Part shown: positions 7,026 through 15,454 of the stretch, piece after piece | Layout of the letters: every line of letters starts with the position of its first letter | Position numbering within the stretch: position 1 is the stretch's first letter | From: a virus | Virus record (IMG/VR): IMGVR_UViG_3300034062_003134 | Span: 1-30,102 of that record | Length of the DNA: 30,102 nucleotides | Direction: 5' to 3' (one strand) | The notes under the pieces: model-generated | Database searches by the model: none | Seen by the model: only the letters and a program-made list of their open reading frames with translations | Told to the model about the DNA's origin: nothing | Position numbers and translations under genes: made by a program

Positions 7026-10000
7026 ATGGCGAGCGCCGTTACCGTCAACGCTCTGCGGGGCATCCTCGTCCACGACGAGCGCATCAATGCCTCGTCCTTC
7101 AGCGAGTCGCTCTCGACGCTCTCTCAGGCTGGCCCACGTCCAGGCGTGCCGGTCCCCACGCGCGCGACCGACATGGTCCTCGAGGCGAGCGGCGACAGCT
7201 TCGAGGGCAGCACGATCACAGTACGGACGGTGCGAGCCGGCGGCGTGTCGGCATCCCCTGACGGCGAGATCGAGCCGGGCGCCTTCGCGATGCGGACGAA
7301 CGGACTCAACTGGCTCGGGTGGAACGGGCCGCTCGTGTTCTCGGGCTGGAGCCCGCTGCACACGTTCGCTTCGGGCGGTGCTGCGAACCAGTACGGCAAC
7401 ATGCATGCCGTGCACACCGACGACGGGACGATGCTCACGACGGCGCAGCGATTCACGTCTGCCGGGTCCATCCGCAACCTCGTCGTGCTTCGCACAGTCG
7501 GCGCCACCACGACGACGGTTGTCGTGGACACACAGGCCGCGGCGCTCGTGGCGTACTGCCCCACGCTCGTGAAGCTCCCCGAGGGGCGTCTCCTTCTGCT
7601 CTCCACGAAGGCCGTGACCGGCGGGCAGTACACGATCCGCGCGTGGATCTCGACCGACGATGGCGCGACGTGGACGCGCAGCGCGGACAGTGTGATCCGC
7701 GACGAGCTCGACGGCGCAGTGGTAGTCCCCCGCCGACTGCGCGCGGCGTACAGCAACGGTCAGATCCTCATGCTGCTCGCCTTCCGCGACACGTCGGCGA
7801 CGGTAGACGACTCGTTTAAGCATTACGCGAGCGCAGACCTCGGGGCGTCCTTCGCGCTGGTCCAGAGCGTGGACAACACGACCGCGGCGAACGATTACAC
7901 GGGCGGCGTTCACGACATCGTGGCCACGCCCTCGGGCACGTTCGTCGTCGTGTTCTGCGCCTCGTCGCGTAGCGCGCCATATGACTACGGCGCGAACTCC
8001 ACGGTGCTCTATAAGGTGCTGCCGTCTGCGTGGGTCGCGTGGCAGACAGTGGTCACGCAGACGATCACGGGGCTCGGATCCCCGAGCGCGAACCTCACGG
8101 TGGGCGGGCAGCTCTCGAGCAGCACCGAACTTTGCGCCACGCGCGACGAGGACGGCACGGTCTACGTGTTCGCCCTCGACTTCGCGACGAACCAGCAGAC
8201 GCAGATCGTGCGAAGCACCTCGGACGTGTTCACCGACTGGGTCGAGGTGGGGCTCCCGAACGCCAGCACGCCGAACGTCGCGTGGAACTCTGGCGGCTTC
8301 GAGTGGATTAGCGGCACGATCTCGGCGTACAACGGAACGCTCCGGCTCGTCTCCTCGTGGGACTCCGCGACGTGGCCGGGTCAGATCGGGATCACCACGT
8401 TCGCCGGGTACGCGACGGCGTGCATGCCCTGGTATCCGGCGACCGAAGCCGCCTCGGATAAGCTGCTTGGGTCGCGCCTTACGTGGACGCCGCACTGGCT
8501 CCCCGATGCAGCTGGATGGACGCTCGCGACGGCCGGCGTCCCCACGGTGGCGCTCAACGCCGCGGGGTACCTGTCCATCGTGTCGCCTGCTGCGGCCGTC
8601 AACACGTACACGCAGGCAGGCCCCGCGCTCACGGCGAACCACACGGTGGCGGCGTTTGCAGAGTGGATCGCCACGACGGAGCGCAGCGAGATTCGGCTTG
8701 CCTCGAGCAACGGGACGAACACCTACGGCATCCGGGTGCGCTGCTCGGGAACGACGGTCGATGTCCTCGACAGTAACGGCGGCGCCTCGCTCGGATCGAC
8801 TAGCATCACTGCCGGCTCGCGCATCCAGATCCGCGCCTTCTTGGAGAATAACGGAGCCACGGCAAACGCAGTCGTGTACCTCGGCACGGGAGCGGGCGGC
8901 TTCATCACGCTGCGTCCGTCGAACCGTATCGTGAACGTCAACACGGTTAGCGATGCAGGCGTGACGGCCGCGGGGACGTCGGTCACGTGGGGGCAGTTCT
9001 CGCTCGTGAACCCGGCCGAATCCCGCTGGTACGGCGTGGGCTGGATGGCGGCTGCGGGTGTGTCCTCGGTCTATAATCTCACGCTGCCGACCGACCTCCC
9101 CGGTCGCCCATTCTCGGCGTACCCGCAGACGCTGGACTACGGCACGCTGGTCCGCGCCGTGGCTGGCCCGACGCTCGCAGGCGACGAGTGGACGATCACG
9201 CCGCGGTATGACTACGGCATCTCGAACGTGCTCGTCAGCGAGGCCCCCTCGCCGCGTCAGTCGTGGCGCTCGGTCGACGCTACGCAGCATGAACTCACGT
9301 GGGTCATCGAGACGGGAGCCGGCGCAGTCACTCCGCTGCGAGGGCCTCTCGGGGCGCTCTACCTGGGCGGCGTGAACTTTCGAACGGCTACCCTTGAGGG
9401 TCGGAACGGAGCCGGCGCGTGGGTAAGCCTCGGCGTGATCGACATGGCGGCGCAGAGCCGCCCGCTGCGGTGGGTTCGCAACGGTACGATGATCGAGCCG
9501 GACACGAGCAGCGCCACCAGCGCCGGCTACTTCTGGCCGCATGGCATCCTCCGCGGGGCGCGCTTCGTGCCCGACGTGACCGCGGCCTCGGGCCTGACGG
9601 CAAAGGCCATCACGAACAGCAGCGAGGGCAACTGGACGAACCAGAGCGGGCGCCGGCTGCGCCTCGAGGTGGCGAGCACCTCGGGCCTTGGGTCGAGCGG
9701 CACGAACGGCGCGATCGTCCACAGGTCGGGCTTGCTCGTGTGGAACAATGACCCGCGCTACAACGCGTACAGGCTCACGATCCCGGCGCAGCACACGGTC
9801 GAGGATTACTTCGAGATCGGCACGCTCGTCCTCGGGCACATCCTCGCGTTCGGGCGCCGGTACAGCTGGGGGCGCACGGTGCAGACCTCGCCGAACACGA
9901 CCCTCACGACGGGTCGCAGCGGCGCACGACGGGCGCAGAACTTCGGCCCTTCGCGCCGGTCAGTAGAGTTTGGGTGGACGGATGGCACCGACCTGAGCGC

Positions 10001-10331
10001 AGTCCGACAGGCTGGCCCTGCGGACTACGTCAACGCCGCGGCCTCGGGAGGTGGCGAGGCCGCGGCTACCTGGTTCGACGCGCCGCTCTCGATGGAGGGC
10101 CTCGTGCGCGAACTCTACGGGAGTCAGACGCCAGTCGTTTACCTCCCGTGGATCGAGCGTCAGGCGCTCGGCACGGTCTACACGGCGAGCCATCCCGACC
10201 TGATGATGTACGGCCGGATCGTTTCCGACGTGAGCATCGAGACCGTTCAAGGCGAGGAGTGGATCGCCAGCGGGGCGGCTAACGGCGAGGTCGTGCGGAC
10301 CTCGGTCATCCGACTCGAGGAGGAGGTATGA
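7026..10331 (+). CDS. Large distal tail protein with sialidase-like Asp-box propeller
   Basis: This 1101-residue protein starts two bases after the tape-measure gene. It occupies the distal-tail slot but is much longer than usual. Residues about 100-480 contain a good Asp box, STDDGATW (209-216), a second SADLGASF (269-276) and a degenerate one near 397-405, spaced as in sialidase/BNR beta-propellers. Residues about 535-640 look like a jelly-roll, lectin-type strand region. The last 200 residues return to a tail-type fold. The sialidase catalytic Arg triad cannot be confirmed by eye, so glycan binding is safer than hydrolysis. Its stop overlaps the next start (ATGA). Confidence 0.7.
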   Translation: MASAVTVNALRGILVHDERINASSFSESLSTLSQAGPRPGVPVPTRATDMVLEASGDSFEGSTITVRTVRAGGVSASPDGEIEPGAFAMRTNGLNWLGWNGPLVFSGWSPLHTFASGGAANQYGNMHAVHTDDGTMLTTAQRFTSAGSIRNLVVLRTVGATTTTVVVDTQAAALVAYCPTLVKLPEGRLLLLSTKAVTGGQYTIRAWISTDDGATWTRSADSVIRDELDGAVVVPRRLRAAYSNGQILMLLAFRDTSATVDDSFKHYASADLGASFALVQSVDNTTAANDYTGGVHDIVATPSGTFVVVFCASSRSAPYDYGANSTVLYKVLPSAWVAWQTVVTQTITGLGSPSANLTVGGQLSSSTELCATRDEDGTVYVFALDFATNQQTQIVRSTSDVFTDWVEVGLPNASTPNVAWNSGGFEWISGTISAYNGTLRLVSSWDSATWPGQIGITTFAGYATACMPWYPATEAASDKLLGSRLTWTPHWLPDAAGWTLATAGVPTVALNAAGYLSIVSPAAAVNTYTQAGPALTANHTVAAFAEWIATTERSEIRLASSNGTNTYGIRVRCSGTTVDVLDSNGGASLGSTSITAGSRIQIRAFLENNGATANAVVYLGTGAGGFITLRPSNRIVNVNTVSDAGVTAAGTSVTWGQFSLVNPAESRWYGVGWMAAAGVSSVYNLTLPTDLPGRPFSAYPQTLDYGTLVRAVAGPTLAGDEWTITPRYDYGISNVLVSEAPSPRQSWRSVDATQHELTWVIETGAGAVTPLRGPLGALYLGGVNFRTATLEGRNGAGAWVSLGVIDMAAQSRPLRWVRNGTMIEPDTSSATSAGYFWPHGILRGARFVPDVTAASGLTAKAITNSSEGNWTNQSGRRLRLEVASTSGLGSSGTNGAIVHRSGLLVWNNDPRYNAYRLTIPAQHTVEDYFEIGTLVLGHILAFGRRYSWGRTVQTSPNTTLTTGRSGARRAQNFGPSRRSVEFGWTDGTDLSAVRQAGPADYVNAAASGGGEAAATWFDAPLSMEGLVRELYGSQTPVVYLPWIERQALGTVYTASHPDLMMYGRIVSDVSIETVQGEEWIASGAANGEVVRTSVIRLEEEV

Positions 10332-11920
10332 GCGATCGGTGGACCGAGGCTCAACTGCGCGGCGAGATCTACTGGGTGCTGTCCATCCAGTGGGCCGGCG
10401 GTACGTTCTACCTGTCCACCGACTCGCTCTACATCACAGACGGCGCGGACACGATCACCACAACGCCCGACCTTGTGGACTACCCGGCGGTCGAGGAGGC
10501 CCTTGAGATCTGGAGCGTCGAGGCTCCGCGCCTCTCGGTGCCGCTCTCGTTCATCCTTCCGGTCGATGTGCCTGGACTGATCGCCGAGGGGCACGCCCTC
10601 GACGGCGCAGTGGGCGAGCTGTCGCAGTGGGCAGCGGGTACGGACTGGGACGAGCGCCGGATCGTGGTGAGCGGCAAGCTGGTCGATCCCGAGTACGGCG
10701 CCGAATGGGAGCCGGTCACCTGCTCACTCGAGGAGATGGTCGCCGACGACCAGACGACCCTCCCCGTGCAGCCGATCACGATCGCGCCGTGGCTTGCTCG
10801 CGCCGTGAGCACGCTATCCTCGGCAGACGTAGGGGATGCTGGCGTGGTGATCCCGATGGTCTGGGGAACGCCGGGAGCAACGACCGCAGCCGGAAGCCCG
10901 GCGCCCATCATCGGGACGAGTGGCTCGCTCGTCTACCTGGGCATCGCGTGCCACTACGTCGAGGCGTTCTCGGTGGACATCATCGATAGCGCCGGCACGA
11001 CGGAGACGTTCGTCGTGTACTACACGGACATCCGTCAATACTGGGGCTATACACGAGGTATTCCTCTGGTTGCGTGGGTCGTGGTCGATACGAGTACGTC
11101 GTCGCTCGTGCTGACCGACCCGCTCTTCGCCATCTGGAATAACGGCGCGGCGCTCGTGGACGAGAGCAGTCAAGCCATTCGCGGCGTAGGCGATCTCCTC
11201 GCGCACGTCCTTCGCACCTCGGCGCTGCGCGTGGACTATGGCCGCGTCGATGCCGTGCGACCGTTGCTCAACCAGTATCAGACGAGCGGCTACATCGATG
11301 AGGTCGTGGCGCTCGGGGAGTACATCACCGAGGTGCTCGGCGCCGTGTTCCCGTTCGCGATGGCTGGCGGGCAGGGCGGCGTCTACCCGTTCCTCTGGCC
11401 GGTCTACCCGAACGCCACGTCGGCGATCACGGTCCTCTCCACCGACCTCGACCCGAACCTCGAGCGCGTCGGGCGCATCTCTTACGAAGGCTCTGACGAG
11501 GTCGCCACCGACATCGAGCTCCGGTACACGTGGAACCCGCAGACCGAGGGCTACATGGTCGCCCGCTCGATGGGCGGCGAGGTGTCCGTCGCGGACCCCG
11601 ACCGCATGACCATCGCGCAGCTCATCGGCCCGAGGTCACGCTACGGGCTGCGGCGCAAGGTGCTCGAGACGACGGTCGTGCATGACGCGACGACGGCGAG
11701 CAAGGTGCTGCTCGCCCAGGCGGCACGCTACGGCCAGCCCGCGCGCATGATGCAGTACATCGCGCCACGCCGATACGGCTGGCTTCGGCGTGGGGACCTC
11801 ATCGCGCTCACCGACATCGAGGTCGCGGCCTCGTCGCAGCTCTGCCTCATTGAAGGCGTGCAGTGGACCGAGGACGGCGCGCTCACGCTCACGCTGCGAT
11901 ACATCGAGGCGGGGGCCTAA
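10328..11920 (+). CDS. Tail hub / tail-associated protein (Tal-like)
   Basis: This 530-residue protein starts at ATG 10328, overlapping the upstream stop. It follows tape measure and distal tail protein, the usual place of the hub protein that closes the tail tube and carries fibres. The sequence is strand-rich. A late segment, GWLRRGDLIALTDIEV, followed by GVQWTEDGALTLTLRYIEA, resembles the C-terminal end of hub domains, where a directive on the coordinate system is followed by a final sheet. No lysozyme or peptidase motif is visible. Confidence 0.6.
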   Translation: MSDRWTEAQLRGEIYWVLSIQWAGGTFYLSTDSLYITDGADTITTTPDLVDYPAVEEALEIWSVEAPRLSVPLSFILPVDVPGLIAEGHALDGAVGELSQWAAGTDWDERRIVVSGKLVDPEYGAEWEPVTCSLEEMVADDQTTLPVQPITIAPWLARAVSTLSSADVGDAGVVIPMVWGTPGATTAAGSPAPIIGTSGSLVYLGIACHYVEAFSVDIIDSAGTTETFVVYYTDIRQYWGYTRGIPLVAWVVVDTSTSSLVLTDPLFAIWNNGAALVDESSQAIRGVGDLLAHVLRTSALRVDYGRVDAVRPLLNQYQTSGYIDEVVALGEYITEVLGAVFPFAMAGGQGGVYPFLWPVYPNATSAITVLSTDLDPNLERVGRISYEGSDEVATDIELRYTWNPQTEGYMVARSMGGEVSVADPDRMTIAQLIGPRSRYGLRRKVLETTVVHDATTASKVLLAQAARYGQPARMMQYIAPRRYGWLRRGDLIALTDIEVAASSQLCLIEGVQWTEDGALTLTLRYIEAGA

Positions 11921-11922
11921 CC

Positions 11923-12456
11923 ATGGCGCGCGTACCGCTCACACGGAACAGCACCGGACAGTTCGCCCGCGTGGCGCAGCTGGTAGCCGGAACGAACGTC
12001 ACGATCTCCGAGAGCCTCACGGGCGAGGTGCTGACAGTCACGGTCGCGGCCTCGGGCGGCGGCGGCGGCGGTGGCACGCCGGCATCGTCGGTGGTGAGCG
12101 AGACCTCTTTCGGGCAGAGCCCGGCCGTGGGAACCTCGACGGACTACGCCCGAGGGGACCACACCCACGGCACACCGGCCGTTCCTGCTCACTCTGCCCT
12201 GTCCTCGCTCGGATGGACCTCGAGCGGGCATACTGGCAGCAACACGAGCGTCGCTGCATTCAACGGATCGGGAGCCGCACAGGCAGTGCAGGCGACCGCA
12301 GATGAGACGATGCTCGTTCGTCGTGGTGGAACGCTCCAGTGGGTGGCCATCGTAGCGGCTCTTTCGTTGATGAACGATCCCGAGATGGTCGAGGACTTCA
12401 TCCTCGATCAGATCACCACGTCTAGCGCCGAAGTGGCGCCGGGGGTCATCTCCTAA
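11923..12456 (+). CDS. Tail fibre or fibre-adaptor protein with His-rich DHTHG motif
   Basis: ATG 11923 is two bases after the hub gene, giving 177 residues. A Gly-7 linker at about residue 45 precedes STDYARGDHTHGTP, a motif common in phage fibre proteins where paired His residues may bind metal in a trimer. More His residues follow (PAHSAL, SGHTG). The C-terminal 40 residues are acidic and probably helical. The role as a trimeric fibre shaft or adaptor is inferred from this motif and from the neighbours. Confidence 0.65.
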   Translation: MARVPLTRNSTGQFARVAQLVAGTNVTISESLTGEVLTVTVAASGGGGGGGTPASSVVSETSFGQSPAVGTSTDYARGDHTHGTPAVPAHSALSSLGWTSSGHTGSNTSVAAFNGSGAAQAVQATADETMLVRRGGTLQWVAIVAALSLMNDPEMVEDFILDQITTSSAEVAPGVIS

Positions 12457-13436
12457 TGGCACTCACTCCGCTCAACTGGAAGTATGTCGGTACGGCCACG
12501 CTCGCATCCAGCACAGTGCCAAACATGCTCGACGCGATCTATACACTCGGGACGGCAACGACTTATTCGAACGGCACAACGCGCACGCCCGGCAGCAACA
12601 GCGCCTGGACATGGGCACGCCAGCAGATCAGCGGAACGACCGAGGCCGCATACGGTAATCCCCCGACGAACGCGCTCGGGATGCGATACATCCTCGGCGG
12701 CACGACTTCGACAGCGCGTGCATACACGTTCCTATCACCTGACAACCAAACGGCGGTCAACCTGATCGTCGCTGGCATGAACAGGGGCAGCGGTACCTTC
12801 GGGAACTGGTACGACGCGCAGCCGTTCACGTCGGGCTTCTCGGGATACTGGCGTGCATCTCGCCTATTCTCTTCCATCGCCTACGACCGTGTGGCGATGT
12901 GGGAGTCTCAAGAGGGCTGCGTCGTGCAGATGTTCGTATCATCGAACGCGGCAACGACTTCGATAGCGGCCTTCGGCGCGCTCATTGACCCGCTCTCAAC
13001 GGCAGCGGGAACGGCAGAGAGCGATGGACGTATCTACTGCATGAGCACGCAGGGTGGCACGACGAACCTCTCCGCGACGTGGGCTGGCATCGGTGCCGCA
13101 GACGGTGGGTTTTTCGGTCATTACACAGTCGCCCACACGTCACACTTCGGCGCGTTCAATAACGGCGCCACCACGGTCACCGGTCTGATCCGCACGCTTG
13201 CGCCGATGACCTCGACCTCCTTCCCGACAGGATGGGCGAACCGAGCCGGCGAGATCCCGAGGATCCCCGTGCAGGTCAGCGTGTTTAACTCCACGTATTG
13301 GGGCCAGCTGCGCGAGATGTACCACACCTCGGACGCCGCAAGCACGACGACGTGGCGCTATCTCGGCGTCGAGCAGGGATACGTTGTCGCCTACCATCCA
13401 TCCACGGCGGGCGATGCCCTGCTTCTCAAGGTCTGA
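12456..13436 (+). CDS. Putative receptor-binding tail tip or fibre protein
   Basis: ATG 12456 overlaps the previous stop (TAATG), giving 326 residues rich in Thr, Ser, Gly, Ala and aromatics in a strand-dominated pattern, with no recognised motif. It is the last large tail gene before lysis, where host-range proteins usually sit. Parts of it are lower in G+C than the flanks (12721-12780 is 32 of 60 by count), with more A/T third positions. This suits recent exchange of a receptor-binding gene. The function is inferred from position and composition. Confidence 0.55.
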   Translation: MALTPLNWKYVGTATLASSTVPNMLDAIYTLGTATTYSNGTTRTPGSNSAWTWARQQISGTTEAAYGNPPTNALGMRYILGGTTSTARAYTFLSPDNQTAVNLIVAGMNRGSGTFGNWYDAQPFTSGFSGYWRASRLFSSIAYDRVAMWESQEGCVVQMFVSSNAATTSIAAFGALIDPLSTAAGTAESDGRIYCMSTQGGTTNLSATWAGIGAADGGFFGHYTVAHTSHFGAFNNGATTVTGLIRTLAPMTSTSFPTGWANRAGEIPRIPVQVSVFNSTYWGQLREMYHTSDAASTTTWRYLGVEQGYVVAYHPSTAGDALLLKV

Positions 13437-13437
13437 C

Positions 13438-13626
13438 ATGGACTGCACCGATTACATCCTCTCCGTCGTGTCGGCGAACCCGAGCGTCGTTACGATCGAT
13501 CTTCAGGCGGGCGCCACTGTGGATGCAGCACGCCTCCCGGCTGGCTTGACGGTCGAGCCGTGGGCAGAGGACTGGAGCGAGGGCCTCGACGCGACCGGCA
13601 CTCTGGTCGTGCGTTTCCGCGCGTAG
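13438..13626 (+). CDS. Small unknown protein (62 aa)
   Basis: ATG 13438 follows the previous stop by one base. The 62 residues form a likely small strand-rich fold with an acidic, Trp-containing stretch PWAEDWSEGLD and a final strand TLVVRFRA. Close coupling to the tip gene suggests a tail-tip accessory or fibre chaperone. I do not recognise it. The longer in-frame start at 13384 overlaps the tip gene and has no ribosome binding site. Confidence 0.6.
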   Translation: MDCTDYILSVVSANPSVVTIDLQAGATVDAARLPAGLTVEPWAEDWSEGLDATGTLVVRFRA

Positions 13627-13631
13627 TGCGC

Positions 13632-13637
13632 TAGTAT
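13632..13637 (+). promoter_or_regulatory. TAGTAT element before the lysis cassette, weak promoter candidate
   Basis: TAGTAT sits in the 33-base gap before the first lysis gene, 22 bases upstream of ATG 13660. It repeats the -10 hexamer of the primase and ERF promoters. No convincing -35 is seen. Its place at the start of a functional cassette raises its interest. Confidence 0.3.
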
Positions 13638-13659
13638 CGGGCCATCGGATGGGGGTCTG

Positions 13660-13935
13660 ATGGGCGCAGAAACACCGACAGCGTGGACGCAGAAGCTGGT
13701 CCCTGTCCCCGTGTGGGCGCTCCTTATGCTCGGCGCGGCTATGGCCGGCGGCGGTGGCATGCTCGGGATGTCGCAGGCCGAAGCCTCGGGTGCTCCAGAC
13801 CCGGCACAGATGGAGCAGATGCTCTCCTCGCAGCGCCGGATCGAGGGTCGCCTCGACGCGATCGAGCGCCAGCTGGCGACCGTCGCCGCGATGGCCCACA
13901 CGCACACAGGAGTCACCAGTGCCCCTCTCCCATGA
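13660..13935 (+). CDS. One-pass membrane protein, holin or spanin candidate
   Basis: This 91-residue protein starts at ATG 13660 after a GGGGG run. One hydrophobic segment (about residues 12-36, ending in a Gly-rich AGGGGMLGM) precedes an amphipathic coiled coil (QMEQMLSSQRRIEGRLDAIERQLATV). The short N-terminus, single membrane segment and coiled coil outside it fit an inner-membrane lysis protein in a cassette that ends in an endolysin. Holin and inner spanin cannot be told apart from the sequence. Confidence 0.6.
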   Translation: MGAETPTAWTQKLVPVPVWALLMLGAAMAGGGGMLGMSQAEASGAPDPAQMEQMLSSQRRIEGRLDAIERQLATVAAMAHTHTGVTSAPLP

Positions 13936-14104
13936 CGAAATTATGAAGCTCCCGGCCGAGGTGCTCGTGCTCCTCGACGCCATCAAGGATGCCCGCGCGG
14001 TCGACGGCGACGGAGGCACGAAGATCACCCGTGCCGAGCGCCGCAAGCTGCTCGCGATCGCTGGCAAGCTCGTCTACCTGCTCACTGTCGACGCGCTCGA
14101 CTAG
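13919..14104 (+). CDS. Small conserved-looking lysis-cassette protein (61 aa)
   Basis: GTG 13919 is chosen because ACAGGAG (13906-13912) lies six bases upstream, whereas the internal ATG 13943 has no such site. The gene overlaps the upstream one by 17 bases. Two helices flank an acidic DARAVDGDGGTKITRAE segment, which resembles a calcium-loop-like turn. The C-terminal helix is hydrophobic (LLAIAGKLVYLLTV). It may be membrane-associated. Its role is unknown, but co-transcription with lysis genes is clear. Confidence 0.65.
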   Translation: MPLSHDEIMKLPAEVLVLLDAIKDARAVDGDGGTKITRAERRKLLAIAGKLVYLLTVDALD

Positions 14105-14112
14105 GAGGCATC

Positions 14113-14463
14113 ATGGCCGCTCTCGACCTCTCCGGCATCAAGCAGTACCCCTACGTGTCCAGCACCACGACGCCGGGCACCTCGAACCTGTGCCGGATCA
14201 TTCTCCTTCCTCAGGGCGTGAGCCTGCAGATCACGCTCCACAACCGCGACAAGGCGTCCAAGGGGCTGGCCTTCTCGTTTGATCAGACGCTCACCGATGG
14301 CGGCGCGGCGCCCGCAACGTACTACTCGGTGTCGGACCCGGTCCACATGAAGTGCAGCCGCAACCGCATCAGTGGGTTCTCCGGCGTGACGCAGGTGGCG
14401 GTCTTCGCGCCGTCGCACACGTCCGTCAACTGCGAGATCCTCATCGAAGAGGACGGCATCTGA
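14113..14463 (+). CDS. Unknown strand-rich protein in the lysis cassette
   Basis: This 116-residue protein starts at ATG 14113 after a strong AGGAGG (14103-14108). It shows alternating strands with Ser/Thr and no membrane segment, signal peptide or catalytic motif. The appearance is that of a small virion or decoration protein, not a lysis enzyme. It is a misplaced-looking gene between membrane proteins, coupled to the next gene by TGATG overlap at 14461-14465. Confidence 0.65.
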   Translation: MAALDLSGIKQYPYVSSTTTPGTSNLCRIILLPQGVSLQITLHNRDKASKGLAFSFDQTLTDGGAAPATYYSVSDPVHMKCSRNRISGFSGVTQVAVFAPSHTSVNCEILIEEDGI

Positions 14464-15002
14464 TGGAGCCGATCCACGTGGAGGAGCTTGTCGTCGATCA
14501 GGCGCCCCCGGTGCAGACGCCCGAGAAGGACGCCATCGTGGCGAGAGTGACGGACGACGTCGCGCTCATCGCCCACGAGAGGCAGGCCGCTACCCCGTCG
14601 CCCGAGGAGATCGTCACGATCGCCCAGGGCGCGCAGGACGGCGGGATGATTGGTGTGGTCCTCGCCCTCGTCGCGGTCCTCGGGGGCGGCGCCGGGTGGA
14701 AGTTCTACTCGCAGTCGAGCAAGCAGAAGGCCGACCTTGCCACGAAGCAGGCCGAGCTCGCCCACGACCTCGCCATGGCCGAGATCAACGCGAAGATGCA
14801 GGCCCCTACCGTGAGCCCGCCGCCTTGCGTGGCAGCGCACACGTCGCTCGAGGCGCGTATCGCAGCAGTCGAGGCCAAAGCCTCGCGCATGACCTCGATC
14901 GACTTTCCCGACGACTTCGACGCCGAACTCTTGATCGCGCGCGTCGAGAAGCTCGAGAAGGCCGCGAAGAAGAAGCCCGCGCCCGCAGGGAGGAAGCCGT
15001 GA
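14463..15002 (+). CDS. Membrane-anchored coiled-coil protein, spanin- or holin-like
   Basis: This 179-residue protein starts at ATG 14463, overlapping the previous stop. Residues 1-55 are acidic and soluble. About 61-78 form one membrane segment (MIGVVLALVAVLGGGAG). The rest is charged and helical with coiled-coil runs and a Pro-rich break PTVSPPPC, ending in a Lys-rich tail. The order of membrane segment and long external coiled coil resembles an inner-membrane spanin or a regulatory holin partner. It overlaps the endolysin start. Confidence 0.6.
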   Translation: MEPIHVEELVVDQAPPVQTPEKDAIVARVTDDVALIAHERQAATPSPEEIVTIAQGAQDGGMIGVVLALVAVLGGGAGWKFYSQSSKQKADLATKQAELAHDLAMAEINAKMQAPTVSPPPCVAAHTSLEARIAAVEAKASRMTSIDFPDDFDAELLIARVEKLEKAAKKKPAPAGRKP

Positions 15003-15454
15003 ACCTGTCTCCGCACTTCACCTTCGATGAACTGACCCGCACCGGTCAGACCGCGCTCCAAGTGAAGAACCGTGAAGAGGCACAGGCGTGCATGGGCGCG
15101 CTCACGGCGCTTGCGGTCACGATCCTCGAGCCCATCCGTGCGAAGTACGGCCCGATCAAGATCAACAGCGCGTTCCGTGGACCTGCCGTGAACACGGCGG
15201 TCGGTGGCAGCAAAACCTCGCAGCATATGAGCGGACAGGCTGCGGACATCGTCGTGCCGGGGCATCGCCTCGAGGACGTGTTCGCGTGGATCGTGAAGGA
15301 GAGCGGGCTCCCCTTCGGCCAGGCGATCCTCGAAGGCCCCGGCGGTAAGGTGTCGTGGATCCACATCAGTCTCGGCGAGCCATGGCGTGCGAAGGATCGC
15401 AGCCGTCAGGCGCTCACGTGGGACGGCAAGACCTACGCGCCGTGGAAGGGCTAG
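14999..15454 (+). CDS. Endolysin, M15-family zinc peptidase
   Basis: This 151-residue enzyme is read from GTG 14999, preceded by GGGAGG (14988-14993) and overlapping the upstream stop as GTGA. The motifs SQHMSGQAADI and WIHISL carry the His, Asp and His expected to bind zinc in the M15 D-Ala-D-Ala carboxypeptidase-like endolysins, which cut peptidoglycan cross-bridge or stem peptides. The upstream NSAFRGPAVN segment is also typical of the family. There is no signal peptide, so it should need a holin for release. It is a single catalytic domain with no separate wall-binding domain. Confidence 0.88.
   Translation: MNLSPHFTFDELTRTGQTALQVKNREEAQACMGALTALAVTILEPIRAKYGPIKINSAFRGPAVNTAVGGSKTSQHMSGQAADIVVPGHRLEDVFAWIVKESGLPFGQAILEGPGGKVSWIHISLGEPWRAKDRSRQALTWDGKTYAPWKG

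Noticed and set aside
9072-9077. TATAAT in the large tail gene as a promoter
   Set aside because: It is inside coding sequence, far from any gene start and without a -35.
7020-9839. A 939-codon open frame antisense to the large tail gene
   Set aside because: In G+C-rich coding DNA the antisense frame in phase with third positions often lacks stops. Its translation is Arg/Val/Asp-rich without domains, while the sense protein has Asp boxes and coherent composition.
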